Shown: in pieces, positions 36,584 to 45,060 of the stretch | How the letters are laid out: every line of letters starts with the position of its first letter | Position numbering within the stretch: position 1 is the stretch's first letter | Source of the DNA: Mycoavidus cysteinexigens_B | Lineage (GTDB): Bacteria > Pseudomonadota > Gammaproteobacteria > Burkholderiales > Burkholderiaceae | Assembly: GCA_031963465.1 (NCBI GenBank) | Contig: JASSUG010000002.1 | Location: 310,001 to 374,000, forward strand | Direction of reading: 5' to 3' | DNA: 64,000 nucleotides | Made by a program: the position numbers and the translations under genes | The notes under the pieces: generated by a model | What the model was told of the DNA's origin: nothing | The model's database searches: none | What the model saw: only the letters and a program-made list of their open reading frames with translations

Positions 36584-37327
36584 ATGCTTGCTAAACCGTC
36601 TGGCGTATTGATTCGCTCATTCCTTTTATCGCTCTATTTGCTGGTGTTTACGATTCCGTACGCGCTGCTGTGCTTTTTAGTCTTTCCATTTATGAACGCA
36701 CGGCGCCGTTACGCAATGGCCGCCACTTGGTGCCGCATCACACTATGGATGCTACGCACCCTCAACGGTATCACCTACCAATTTAAAGGCTTTGATAATC
36801 TACCCAACGGCCCCGCCGTATTATTATCGAAGCACCAATCGGCCTGGGAAACGCTGGCTTTTCCGGCGCTGATGCCACGCCCGTTGTGCTTTGTTTTTAA
36901 ACGAGAACTGGTGTTTGTACCCTTTTTTGGCTGGACCCTGGGTATGCTAAAGATGGTGCAAATTGACCGCAGAAAAGGCCATAGTGCATTTGCTTCGATG
37001 ATCCGACAAGGGCGCGCGCGGCTTGCCGAAGGTGCCTGGGTGATTATGTTTCCGGAAGGCACGCGTACCCCGATTGGCGTACGCGGTCAATATAAAGCAG
37101 GCGGCGCGCATTTTGCCGTCAGTGCCGGGGTGCCGGTGATTCCAATTGCACACAACGCTGGACATGTCTGGCCTCGAAATTCTTTCATCAAATATCCAGG
37201 CGTGGTCACGATCTCGATTGGCCAACCCATCGAAACAGCAGGCCGTACTCCGGCTGAAGTGAATGCAGAGGTTGAAGCTTGGATTGAAACCGAGATGCGG
37301 CGTATTGACCCGGCCGCTTATTTGTAA
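36584..37327 (+). CDS. plsC: 1-acyl-sn-glycerol-3-phosphate acyltransferase
   Basis: The 247-residue membrane enzyme makes phosphatidic acid. It has an N-terminal hydrophobic segment, block I as KHQSAWETLAF (the HX4D position is Glu) and block III FPEGTRTPIG. It starts 6 bp after gmhB. It ends the conserved miaB-plsC series; the next gene is the large NLR-like gene rather than the M48/YgjP-type genes I recall here in Burkholderia. Confidence 0.93.
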   Translation: MLAKPSGVLIRSFLLSLYLLVFTIPYALLCFLVFPFMNARRRYAMAATWCRITLWMLRTLNGITYQFKGFDNLPNGPAVLLSKHQSAWETLAFPALMPRPLCFVFKRELVFVPFFGWTLGMLKMVQIDRRKGHSAFASMIRQGRARLAEGAWVIMFPEGTRTPIGVRGQYKAGGAHFAVSAGVPVIPIAHNAGHVWPRNSFIKYPGVVTISIGQPIETAGRTPAEVNAEVEAWIETEMRRIDPAAYL

Positions 37328-37635
37328 TTGTAAGAACCTGCAATCCATCGGCGCAAACCCACATCCTTTGCAATTCAAATTCATTTCGAATATCCGTGCA
37401 TATCGATCCAAGCAGCATGGTGAAAAGTCCAATAAGTCGAAAATTTACCGTATAGCTGTACTTTGAATATTGAGCAGGGATGTTGGAATGAGTCTGAAAG
37501 GCTTGCCGGCACATCGCGTGCTATTGACAACAGTGCAAAAAACGGCCGTTTCTTGAACTGTTGGGATTGGGGTAGGTTTGCTCAAATCGATAACGTATTA
37601 CAATGTTCGATTGTTTAAAATAACAGGATAACACT
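37328..37635. other. 308-bp leader region of the NLR-like gene
   Basis: No gene is visible. It contains the 12-bp palindrome AAACGGCCGTTT (37540-37551) inside a longer inverted repeat CAACAGT (37528-37534) / ACTGTTG (37557-37563). The start codon at 37636 is preceded by a weak AGGA. A TTGACA at 37524-37529 lacks a good -10 at standard spacing. The palindrome could be an operator, or the end of the plsC transcript. Confidence 0.4.
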
Positions 37636-40600
37636 ATGTTGGGCAGCATGTTTTCGGTATCGCGGAGCGCTCTTTCTGCAGGGCAAATGCTTGACCTGGC
37701 TAACACGTATTTAAAAAATGCTCGAAATACCCAGGATAACTATCTCGCTTCAATTTTCTGTGATGAGGCGGAAACCTCGTTGTCCCAAGCAAAGCACGCC
37801 TTCAAAAGAGCACTCTCCCCTGAGACATTGGCCGATCAAACGCTGCGTAATAACATTGGCACCGCTTACTTTGAGCGAGGCAAGATATTAGATCAGTTAG
37901 GGCAACCCGATAGAGCGCAGGCGAGCTATAAAAAGGCGCAAAAGTGGGGCTATGAGGAGACTAAGTGTTCCTCAACTATTCCTGCATGGCCGTCTGCGCG
38001 CAGTGCGCCAGTTGTGACTCAGACGGCCACATCTACCTTAATACCTTCCCCGCCATCATCTGCCCATGAAAAAAGCGATCTGGTGGATTATCTGTTTAAA
38101 AAGGCGCTGTTGACGCTGAGTTCTTTAGAGGTGTCGAAGAAACCTACTCTGTTTCTAGTGTATGCCCATGACAATGCAGCGCACGGAGAAGCGAAGGCTT
38201 CGACGTCTAAATATTTAATCAATAATTTATCAAAAATTCGAGGGGTGACGCTCTATTCGGATCAAACGCCGATAGGGCAAGCGTATGCAAATTCGGATGA
38301 AAATCTAAAAGAGGATGGCAAGCTAGAAGACATCTTAACCAATCAGCTCTGCTTGCTGCCTCATCAGTTGCGAGCGGATGTTAAACCGGTTGATAAGGTG
38401 ATTGTGTGTTGTTCTGATGTCTTAGGAAGCTACCTAAAAGGACAGTCCTATAAAGAGTTTTGCGATGAGCTTAAAGTAGCCTATGAAAAAGATCGAGAAG
38501 CCTATCGCCAAGACAGCAATCAAAAGGGTACTACAGCTTTACGTGAGGTGGTCAAAAAATTTTCCGAAGAGGAAAAATATATGGCGGACTTCCATCATGT
38601 CTTGACGGAAATGGCCTTTTTGGAAATTCGCGCAAAGTATCGCGAAGGCCAGCACGGGATTATCCCAGTTTCGTTAACGCCCAATAGCTATGACTACTGC
38701 CTGAAGGATTTTATTAGATCGACGACGGTGCGGATGGAAGATCCTCTGCGCTTTGATTGGCAAGTCCAAAAGGGAGAAGAGGTCTATCTAAACCAAGGTT
38801 CACATGGTGTGCTGTTTAAGGTGATCGAGCGGCTGTTAGCGGGCAGTAATGAAGCGAAAACGTTTCTGGACAAGTTTTGGACGGGGCACAGCAACGTTAT
38901 ATCTCGTTTAAAGAGTGATGCAAATTTTGGCAAGCTAGAATTTGCGGAGCTCTTAGACGGTATCTTCGACGATATACGGACAACGCTGCACAAGCAACTT
39001 GCGTCCACCGTGCAGCAAGAACATGAACAGTTGCAGGTGTTCCGTGCAGACCCTAGAGCCGCGCTAAAGGAGCAGTATTTTGCTGCCTTAACGCAAAATG
39101 AGGCGTTTCAAGAGACTCTAAAACTCTATGTTGAACCGCGCTGCCGAGCGAGTATTAATGGGAAGAGCAAAACCTTTGACCTCTTATCCCAAGTTCAAGC
39201 CTTTCTAAAAGATAAAAAAGTGATTTTATTGACGGGAGACTCTGGGGCGGGCAAAACCACCTTCAACCGTCTGCTAGAAAAGCACTTATGGGACAACAAA
39301 AAAGCAGACGATGCGATTCCGCTGTTTATATCTTTGCCGAGTATTGACAAGCCTGAGCACGATCTGATTGCCAAAGCGTTAAAGAAAAGAGGGCTGTCAG
39401 AATTACAGATTCAGAAATTAAAGAAAGAAAAGTTTGTCTTTATTTTGGACGGGTATGATGAAATACGTCAGACGCAGAATCTGTATGTGAGCAATTCCAT
39501 CAATAAGCCTGACGGGTGGCAAGGTCGTATGGTGATCAGCTGCCGTAGCGAATATCTGGGCCAAGACTATCAAAGCCGTTTTCAATCGAATCCGATTGAG
39601 AAGGACAAAGATACGGCGTTTCAAGAAGTCGTGGTTCTGCCGTTTTCAAAAGAAGAGAGCGATCACTACCTAGAAAAATATGTGACGCACACTTCAACGG
39701 GCTGGACGGTACAAGCCTACCAAGAAGCCTTCTCTCAACAATCTAATTTAAAAGACTTGATTAGCAACCCATTTTTGCTGCGGGTGGTGCTAGAAGCGTT
39801 GCCGTACGTCGAAAAAAAGGGGGGAGCGGGATCTGCGATCCAGTTACGCCTGGATCTGTATGATCAGTTCGTCAGAAGTTGGTTCGAGCGCAACCAGCAG
39901 CGCTTAAGCAACCAAAGTTTAACGGGGACTAAAAAAGAGATTTTTAGCGTGTTATCTGACGAAGGCTTTGCTAAGCACGGCATTGCATTTGTGCAAGCAT
40001 TAGCGGTGCATCTGTATATCGAGAATGCAGGTAAACCGATAGTTGACTATTCGTCGCTCAACGACAAAGGAAATTGGAAGGACGCCTTTTTCGATCGAAC
40101 AGAAGAAAACCAACTGCTGCGTGAAGCGTGGCCGTTGATCCGAAGTGGCACTGAATACCGATTTATCCATAAATCGCTGCTGGAATATTTTGTGGCGAGG
40201 TCGCTGTTTGAGTCGTTCGATGCATGTATGAATTTAAGCACTCGCCAGCGTCGTGGTAGTGCTGCTTCAGTTTATAGTTTTGAAGAGCACGCTGTTTTGC
40301 CTCCCAAAACGCAGCGAGATGTATCGTTAAGCCCAAAGCATTGGATTGGCGATCTGGGGGTTGTGCGCTTGTTGACTGATCGCGTTTGGCAAGAGCCTAC
40401 ATTTAAGGAACAGCTGTTAGCGATAATCGATCGCTCGAAAGCGGATAAAAGCGTACGCCAAACGGCGGCGAATGCAATGACGATTTTGGTCAGAGCGGGA
40501 GTACCGTTTCCTGGTGCGGATCTAAAAGGGATCCAAATACCCGGTGCAGATCTGAGTTTTGGGGCCTTCGATTCAGCGCAGTTGCAGGGCGCCGATTTAA

Positions 40601-42624
40601 GAAAGGCGACGCTTCGCAATAGTTGGCTACGCAACGCCAATTTAAGCGGCGCGCAGATGGCCGGGGTGCAGTTTGGCGAATGGGCGTATTTGCAAGAAGA
40701 GAGCGCGGTACACTCGTGTGCCTATTCACCGGCTGGGAAAACCTGTGCCATAGGACTTGGAAACGGTACGATCCGTGTGTATGCGACGTCGAATTGGGAA
40801 AAAATGCACACCTTAACCGGCCATACCGACAGGGTTTGGAGCGTGGTGTATTCGCCGAGCGGTTTGCAGATCGCCTCGGGGAGTTTGGACAAGACGGTGC
40901 GTCTGTGGGACGCGGACAGCGGCGCGGCGGTGCACACCTTAACCGGCCATACCGACAAGGTTTTGAGCGTGGTGTATTCGCCGAGCGGCGGGCAGATCGC
41001 CTCGGGGAGTGATGACAAGACGGTGCGTCTGTGGGAGGCGCACAGCGGCGCGGCGGGGCATACCTTAACCGGCCATACCGCCTATGTTAAGAGCGTGGTG
41101 TATTCGCCGAGCGGCGGACAGATCGCCTCGGGGAGTTGGGACAAGACGGTGCGTCTGTGGGACGCGCAGAGCGGCGCGGCGGTGCACACCTTAACCGGCC
41201 ATACCAACGGTGTTAGTAGCGTGGTGTATTCGCCGAGCGGCGCGCAGATCGCCTCGGGGAGTTTGGACAAGACGGTGCGTCTGTGGGGCGCGGACAGCGG
41301 CGCGGCGGTGCACACCTTAACCGGCCATACCCACTGGGTTAATAGCGTGGTGTATTCGCCGAGCGGCGGGCAGATCGCCTCGGGGAGTGTGGACAATACG
41401 GTGCGTGTGTGGGACGCGGACAGCGGCGCGGCGGGACACACCTTAACCGACCATACCGAGGCTGTTTGGAGCGTGGTGTATTCGCCGAGCGGCGCGCAGA
41501 TCGCCTCGGGGAGCTCTGACCATACGGTGCGTCTGTGGGACGCGCAGAGCGGCGCGGCGGGGCACACCTTAACCGGCCATACCAAGTCTGTTTATAGCGT
41601 GGTGTATTCGCCGAGCGGTTTGCAGATCGCATCGGGGAGTTGTGACAAGACGGTGCGTCTGTGGGACGCGCAGAGCGGGGCGGCGGGGCACACCTTAACC
41701 GGCCATACCTCCTATGTTTTTAGCGTGGTGTATTCGCCGAGCGGCGCGCAGTTCGCCTCGGGGAGTAAGGACAAGACGGTGCGTCTGTGGGACGCGGACA
41801 GCGGCGCGGCGGGGCACACCTTAACCGGCCATACCGACTATGTTAATAGCGTGGTGTATTCGCCGAGCGGCGCGCAGATCGCCTCGGGGAGTCATGACAA
41901 GACGGTGCGAGTGTGGGACGCGCAGAGCGGGGCGGCGGTGCACACCTTAACCGGCCATACCCACTGGGTTTATAGCGTGGTGTATTCACCGAGCGGCGCG
42001 CAGCTCGCCTCGGGGAGTAAGGACAAGACGGTGCGAGTGTGGGACGCGCAGAGCGGGGCGGCGGTGCACACCTTAACCGGCCATACCTACTGGGTTAATA
42101 GCGTGGTGTATTCGCCGAGCGGCGCGCAGATCGCCTCGGGGAGTGCTGACACTACGGTGCGTCTGTGGGACGCGCACAGCGGCGAGGCGGTGCACACCTT
42201 AACCGGCCATACCTGGTCTGTTAATAGCGTGGTGTATTCGCCGAGCGGCGCGCAGATCGCCTCGGGGAGTGAGGACAAGACGGTGCGTTTGTGGGAGGTT
42301 GCCTCGGGTCACTGTCTCAGCGTGATTCAGGCGTGGAGCGCCGTGTATAGCGTGGCCTGGACGGGGCTGAATAGACACGACTATTTGGTGAGCGGTTGTG
42401 CAGACCGGTCAATGCGGCAATGGGAGCTCAAAAAAGATCCAGAAAAAGGCTATCAAGCCCTATTGTGCTGGAGTATTTCGAGGAATGAGTTGATGGTGAA
42501 GGATACGGTGATTGAAGAAGTGCAGGGTTTAAGCGAGGTGAATAGAGCACTATTGGAGCAACGCGGTAGAGATGATCATTCTGATGAGGAAAATAACTCT
42601 GATACGGACTCTGACGAAGAGTAA
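37636..42624 (+). CDS. NLR-like protein: TPR, TIR/SEFIR-like, NACHT, pentapeptide, WD40 repeats
   Basis: The 1,662-residue protein is intact. Residues about 73-106 form a TPR-like helix pair. Residues about 168-370 begin with PTLFLVYAHDN and contain DKVIVCCSDVLGSYL, resembling a TIR/SEFIR fold (inference). The NACHT ATPase has Walker A GDSGAGKTT (534-542), Walker B FVFILDGYDE (600-609), a sensor region MVISCRSEYLG and the EYFVARSL segment near 850. Pentapeptide repeats (GADLKGIQIPGADLSF) cover about 958-1020. Twelve near-identical 42-residue WD40 units fill 1058-1561, with a degenerate unit on each side, enough for two seven-bladed propellers. The tail is acidic (DSDEE). Such STAND proteins sense a ligand and fire an N-terminal effector. 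The target could be phage or host; no partner gene is seen. Confidence 0.9.
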   Translation: MLGSMFSVSRSALSAGQMLDLANTYLKNARNTQDNYLASIFCDEAETSLSQAKHAFKRALSPETLADQTLRNNIGTAYFERGKILDQLGQPDRAQASYKKAQKWGYEETKCSSTIPAWPSARSAPVVTQTATSTLIPSPPSSAHEKSDLVDYLFKKALLTLSSLEVSKKPTLFLVYAHDNAAHGEAKASTSKYLINNLSKIRGVTLYSDQTPIGQAYANSDENLKEDGKLEDILTNQLCLLPHQLRADVKPVDKVIVCCSDVLGSYLKGQSYKEFCDELKVAYEKDREAYRQDSNQKGTTALREVVKKFSEEEKYMADFHHVLTEMAFLEIRAKYREGQHGIIPVSLTPNSYDYCLKDFIRSTTVRMEDPLRFDWQVQKGEEVYLNQGSHGVLFKVIERLLAGSNEAKTFLDKFWTGHSNVISRLKSDANFGKLEFAELLDGIFDDIRTTLHKQLASTVQQEHEQLQVFRADPRAALKEQYFAALTQNEAFQETLKLYVEPRCRASINGKSKTFDLLSQVQAFLKDKKVILLTGDSGAGKTTFNRLLEKHLWDNKKADDAIPLFISLPSIDKPEHDLIAKALKKRGLSELQIQKLKKEKFVFILDGYDEIRQTQNLYVSNSINKPDGWQGRMVISCRSEYLGQDYQSRFQSNPIEKDKDTAFQEVVVLPFSKEESDHYLEKYVTHTSTGWTVQAYQEAFSQQSNLKDLISNPFLLRVVLEALPYVEKKGGAGSAIQLRLDLYDQFVRSWFERNQQRLSNQSLTGTKKEIFSVLSDEGFAKHGIAFVQALAVHLYIENAGKPIVDYSSLNDKGNWKDAFFDRTEENQLLREAWPLIRSGTEYRFIHKSLLEYFVARSLFESFDACMNLSTRQRRGSAASVYSFEEHAVLPPKTQRDVSLSPKHWIGDLGVVRLLTDRVWQEPTFKEQLLAIIDRSKADKSVRQTAANAMTILVRAGVPFPGADLKGIQIPGADLSFGAFDSAQLQGADLRKATLRNSWLRNANLSGAQMAGVQFGEWAYLQEESAVHSCAYSPAGKTCAIGLGNGTIRVYATSNWEKMHTLTGHTDRVWSVVYSPSGLQIASGSLDKTVRLWDADSGAAVHTLTGHTDKVLSVVYSPSGGQIASGSDDKTVRLWEAHSGAAGHTLTGHTAYVKSVVYSPSGGQIASGSWDKTVRLWDAQSGAAVHTLTGHTNGVSSVVYSPSGAQIASGSLDKTVRLWGADSGAAVHTLTGHTHWVNSVVYSPSGGQIASGSVDNTVRVWDADSGAAGHTLTDHTEAVWSVVYSPSGAQIASGSSDHTVRLWDAQSGAAGHTLTGHTKSVYSVVYSPSGLQIASGSCDKTVRLWDAQSGAAGHTLTGHTSYVFSVVYSPSGAQFASGSKDKTVRLWDADSGAAGHTLTGHTDYVNSVVYSPSGAQIASGSHDKTVRVWDAQSGAAVHTLTGHTHWVYSVVYSPSGAQLASGSKDKTVRVWDAQSGAAVHTLTGHTYWVNSVVYSPSGAQIASGSADTTVRLWDAHSGEAVHTLTGHTWSVNSVVYSPSGAQIASGSEDKTVRLWEVASGHCLSVIQAWSAVYSVAWTGLNRHDYLVSGCADRSMRQWELKKDPEKGYQALLCWSISRNELMVKDTVIEEVQGLSEVNRALLEQRGRDDHSDEENNSDTDSDEE
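40807..42318 (+). repeat. Twelve 126-bp tandem WD40 units with hypervariable codons
   Basis: The units run exactly head to tail, 12 x 126 bp. Most codons are identical between units, including HTLTGHT, SVVYSPSG, ASGS and TVRLW. Variation concentrates at unit positions 8, 9, 11, 27 and 29: position 27 shows ten different residues in twelve units, and position 8 shows nine. Positions 20, 35, 37 and 42 vary mildly. Confidence 0.97.
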
Positions 42625-42628
42625 GAAT

Positions 42629-42723
42629 ATAATCGGGAGTCGGGTTTTGGAAAGAGCAGAGCACGAGTCTGCCGGGGGCGAACGCGTGCTGTGTGCCCCC
42701 GATTGAACATAATTCCCGATTAT
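42629..42723. other. Nested inverted repeats just downstream of the NLR-like gene
   Basis: ATAATCGGGA (42629-42638) pairs with TCCCGATTAT (42714-42723), and inside it CGGGGGC (42673-42679) pairs with GCCCCCG (42695-42701). The structure starts 5 bp after the stop codon. It lacks a U-tract, so it may be a protective 3' structure, or the edge of an inserted segment. Confidence 0.5.
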
Positions 42724-42747
42724 AGACACTTTGAGATGCGCTCCTAT

Positions 42748-42948
42748 TCAAGCACGGTTAGCAGACGTTAAGCCGAGTACGTGCCCATAGGCCGACATTC
42801 CAGTCAAATACCCCCTGACTTCAATGTCCGCGTTGGCCCCTCCTCTCTGCATGTGAGTCCGTTGCCAATACTGCAGGTTTGCGGCGGTGGATTGCAGGTT
42901 AGCGCGGATCAATGCAGGCTCAGTTTCAGTTAATTTGGGTTTGGGCAT
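42748..42948 (-). CDS. Doubtful small hypothetical protein
   Basis: A 66-codon open frame starting MPKPKLTETEPALIRANLQ lies in the 444-bp gap between the NLR-like gene and ksgA. It has no signal peptide or domain I recognise, and no convincing ribosome-binding site. The surrounding DNA has TGCAGG-like words about 21 bp apart (near 42872, 42893, 42913, 42990 and 43011), which also shape this frame. It may be noncoding. Confidence 0.25.
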   Translation of the reverse strand: MPKPKLTETEPALIRANLQSTAANLQYWQRTHMQRGGANADIEVRGYLTGMSAYGHVLGLTSANRA

Positions 42949-43068
42949 CCCGCCATTATCAGTTATTTCAGGTCGAAAATCCCGCTGATTGCAGGTCGAC
43001 GCGTTTTCAATTGCAGGCTGTTACATGTAATTGATCCAGGACCCCATTTAAGCAAATCTGCGCCAAAC

Positions 43069-43908
43069 TCAACAGGCGGAGATTTGCTGTGCAAGAGCGA
43101 TATATTCACTCACCGCCACGTCTTCTGCACGACGCGCCAGATCGAAACCCATGGCCTCAAAATCAACCCGAGTACGATAAGCCACCAAGGTATTACGCAA
43201 CATCTTACGCCGTTGCGAGAAAGCCGCTGCCACCACCTCAGAAAAACAGACCCAATTCACTTCAGGCAAAGTGTGCGATGGCCGCGGTACCATTCTAATC
43301 ACGGCAGAATCCACTTTGGGAGCGGGCGAAAACGCGGTCGGAGGGACATCAATCAGCTTATCGAGCTCGTAGCGGTACTGCAACATCACTGACAAGCGCC
43401 CATACGCTTTACTCCCTGGACTTGCGACCAAGCGCTCAACCAATTCACTTTGCAACATAAAATGTTGATCCACAACCCAGTCAGCGCAACTCAATAAATG
43501 AAACAGCAATGGGGTTGAGATGTTATAGGGCAAATTACCTACAATGCGTAGCAAGGCAGGCGCCACCGGTTGCGCCATGGCCAATGCTTGAAAATCAAAC
43601 GTCAGCGCGTCTCCTGCATGCAATATCAGCTGAGCGCCAAAGCGTTTTTGCAAGCGTACAATCAGGTCACGATCAAGTTCAATCGCATGCAATACGCCAC
43701 TCACCCCTAAATGGGTGAGTAAGGGTCCTGTCAGCGCCCCCAAACCGGGGCCAATCTCAATCACGCATTGGTCTGGCTGCGGCGCAATAGCCGCCGCAAT
43801 CCGTTCAATAATGCCCGTATCTACCAAGAAATTCTGTCCAAAGCGCTTACGAGCAATATGACCTTGATGCCGCTGGCTAGCGACTGAGCTAAATTTGCTA
43901 TCTTGCAT
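43069..43908 (-). CDS. ksgA: 16S rRNA dimethyladenosine transferase
   Basis: This 279-residue enzyme (RsmA) dimethylates A1518 and A1519 of 16S rRNA. It has KRFGQNFLVD, the SAM motif VIEIGPGLGALTGPLL, the catalytic NLPYNIS and the RRKMLRNTL segment. Its start overlaps the pdxA stop by 1 nt, ending the lptD-surA-pdxA-ksgA operon. Confidence 0.97.
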   Translation of the reverse strand: MQDSKFSSVASQRHQGHIARKRFGQNFLVDTGIIERIAAAIAPQPDQCVIEIGPGLGALTGPLLTHLGVSGVLHAIELDRDLIVRLQKRFGAQLILHAGDALTFDFQALAMAQPVAPALLRIVGNLPYNISTPLLFHLLSCADWVVDQHFMLQSELVERLVASPGSKAYGRLSVMLQYRYELDKLIDVPPTAFSPAPKVDSAVIRMVPRPSHTLPEVNWVCFSEVVAAAFSQRRKMLRNTLVAYRTRVDFEAMGFDLARRAEDVAVSEYIALAQQISAC

Positions 43909-45032
43909 CAGATTGAAGAAACCAAGTTAAGCTGTGTAAACCGGCGATGACGGGCCATCACCACGGCCGCGTCAATCGCTTCTAATAAACTCGCTGGATC
44001 AGCCTGGCCAGTACCTGCCAAATCCAGTGCGGTGCCATGATCTACCGAAGTTCGGATAATCGGCAAACCAAGCGTCACATTAATGCCCGTACCAAAAGTC
44101 GCATATTTCAGCACCGGCAGCCCTTGGTCATGATACATGGCCAGCACACAATCGGCCTGATCCAAATACCGCGGTTGAAACAAGGTGTCTGCTGGATAGG
44201 GGCCGCGGGCATCTATCCCTAATGCCTGCGCCTGCTCTAGCGCCGGGATAATAACCTCTATCTCCTCATGGCCAAGATGCCCTTGCTCACCCGCATGTGG
44301 ATTTAATCCTGTCACCAAAATACGGGGCTGCTGTATGCCAAAATCACGGCGCAAATTAGCATCGATAATACCTAGCGTAGCTATCAATTTATCCATCGTG
44401 AGCGCCGCGGCAACTTCTTTGAGCGGCAGATGGGTCGTCGCCAGCGCCACCCGAAAATCATGGCCCAGCACGCGTGAAATTTTAGGCAAGCGAGCGATAT
44501 TCTGGACAGCAGCCGAGGTGGGCGTTGCTGTAGCCAGCACCGCAGATGCAGTTCGCGCATTACGCGAGCCTGCCAACATCATAACCACCTGCGCAGTCCC
44601 CGTACGAGCCGCCAAATATTCAGTATGGCCGGTAAACGGAATACCGACCTCATTGATCACACTTTTTTGTAGCGGGGCAGTCACGATCGCATCGAAAGAC
44701 TCAGCCAACGCTCCATCGATAGCGGCATCAAGCAGCGCCAGCACATAATGGCTATTCTTTGCGTTAAGCTGGCCTGCTCTAGCAGGCGCAGCCAGCCCTT
44801 CGTGGCGTACCGTAAGGTATCCAGTTGCCAATAGCGCGAACCAGTCAACGCCAACTGCCTTGGCGCGTGTCTCCAGTAAGGCAGTGTCGCCCAGCACCGT
44901 AAAATGGGTGTCAGGCCAGGCAGGAGACTCCGTTAGCAGCGCCCGAGCAAGCGCTAGCGCAGTTAACTCAGGGCCAACCCCGGCTGGCTCACCCGTGGTG
45001 ATAGCGATCTTAAATGCAAAGCCAGGGTGCAT
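43908..45032 (-). CDS. pdxA: 4-hydroxythreonine-4-phosphate dehydrogenase
   Basis: The 374-residue PdxA oxidises 4-phosphohydroxy-L-threonine for pyridoxal phosphate synthesis. Motifs are ITTGEPAGVGPELTALA, the metal-site PFTGHTEYLA, TGLNPHAGEQGHLG and MYHDQGLPVLKY. It is somewhat longer than E. coli PdxA, as in other Burkholderiales. It lies 28 bp after surA. Confidence 0.97.
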   Translation of the reverse strand: MHPGFAFKIAITTGEPAGVGPELTALALARALLTESPAWPDTHFTVLGDTALLETRAKAVGVDWFALLATGYLTVRHEGLAAPARAGQLNAKNSHYVLALLDAAIDGALAESFDAIVTAPLQKSVINEVGIPFTGHTEYLAARTGTAQVVMMLAGSRNARTASAVLATATPTSAAVQNIARLPKISRVLGHDFRVALATTHLPLKEVAAALTMDKLIATLGIIDANLRRDFGIQQPRILVTGLNPHAGEQGHLGHEEIEVIIPALEQAQALGIDARGPYPADTLFQPRYLDQADCVLAMYHDQGLPVLKYATFGTGINVTLGLPIIRTSVDHGTALDLAGTGQADPASLLEAIDAAVVMARHRRFTQLNLVSSI

Positions 45033-45060
45033 AAAGTAAGCCTAAACTTAGCCAATAAAA

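Noticed and set aside
41082..41585. Long minus-strand frames through the WD40 array
   Set aside because: They repeat with the 126-bp period and come from codon composition of the sense gene.
40807..42318. CRISPR-like array
   Set aside because: Units are coding, 126 bp long, with no spacer and repeat alternation and no cas genes nearby.
42428..42751. 107-codon minus-strand frame across the NLR-like gene end
   Set aside because: It overlaps the conserved sense coding region and the 3' hairpin; no ribosome-binding site or domain.
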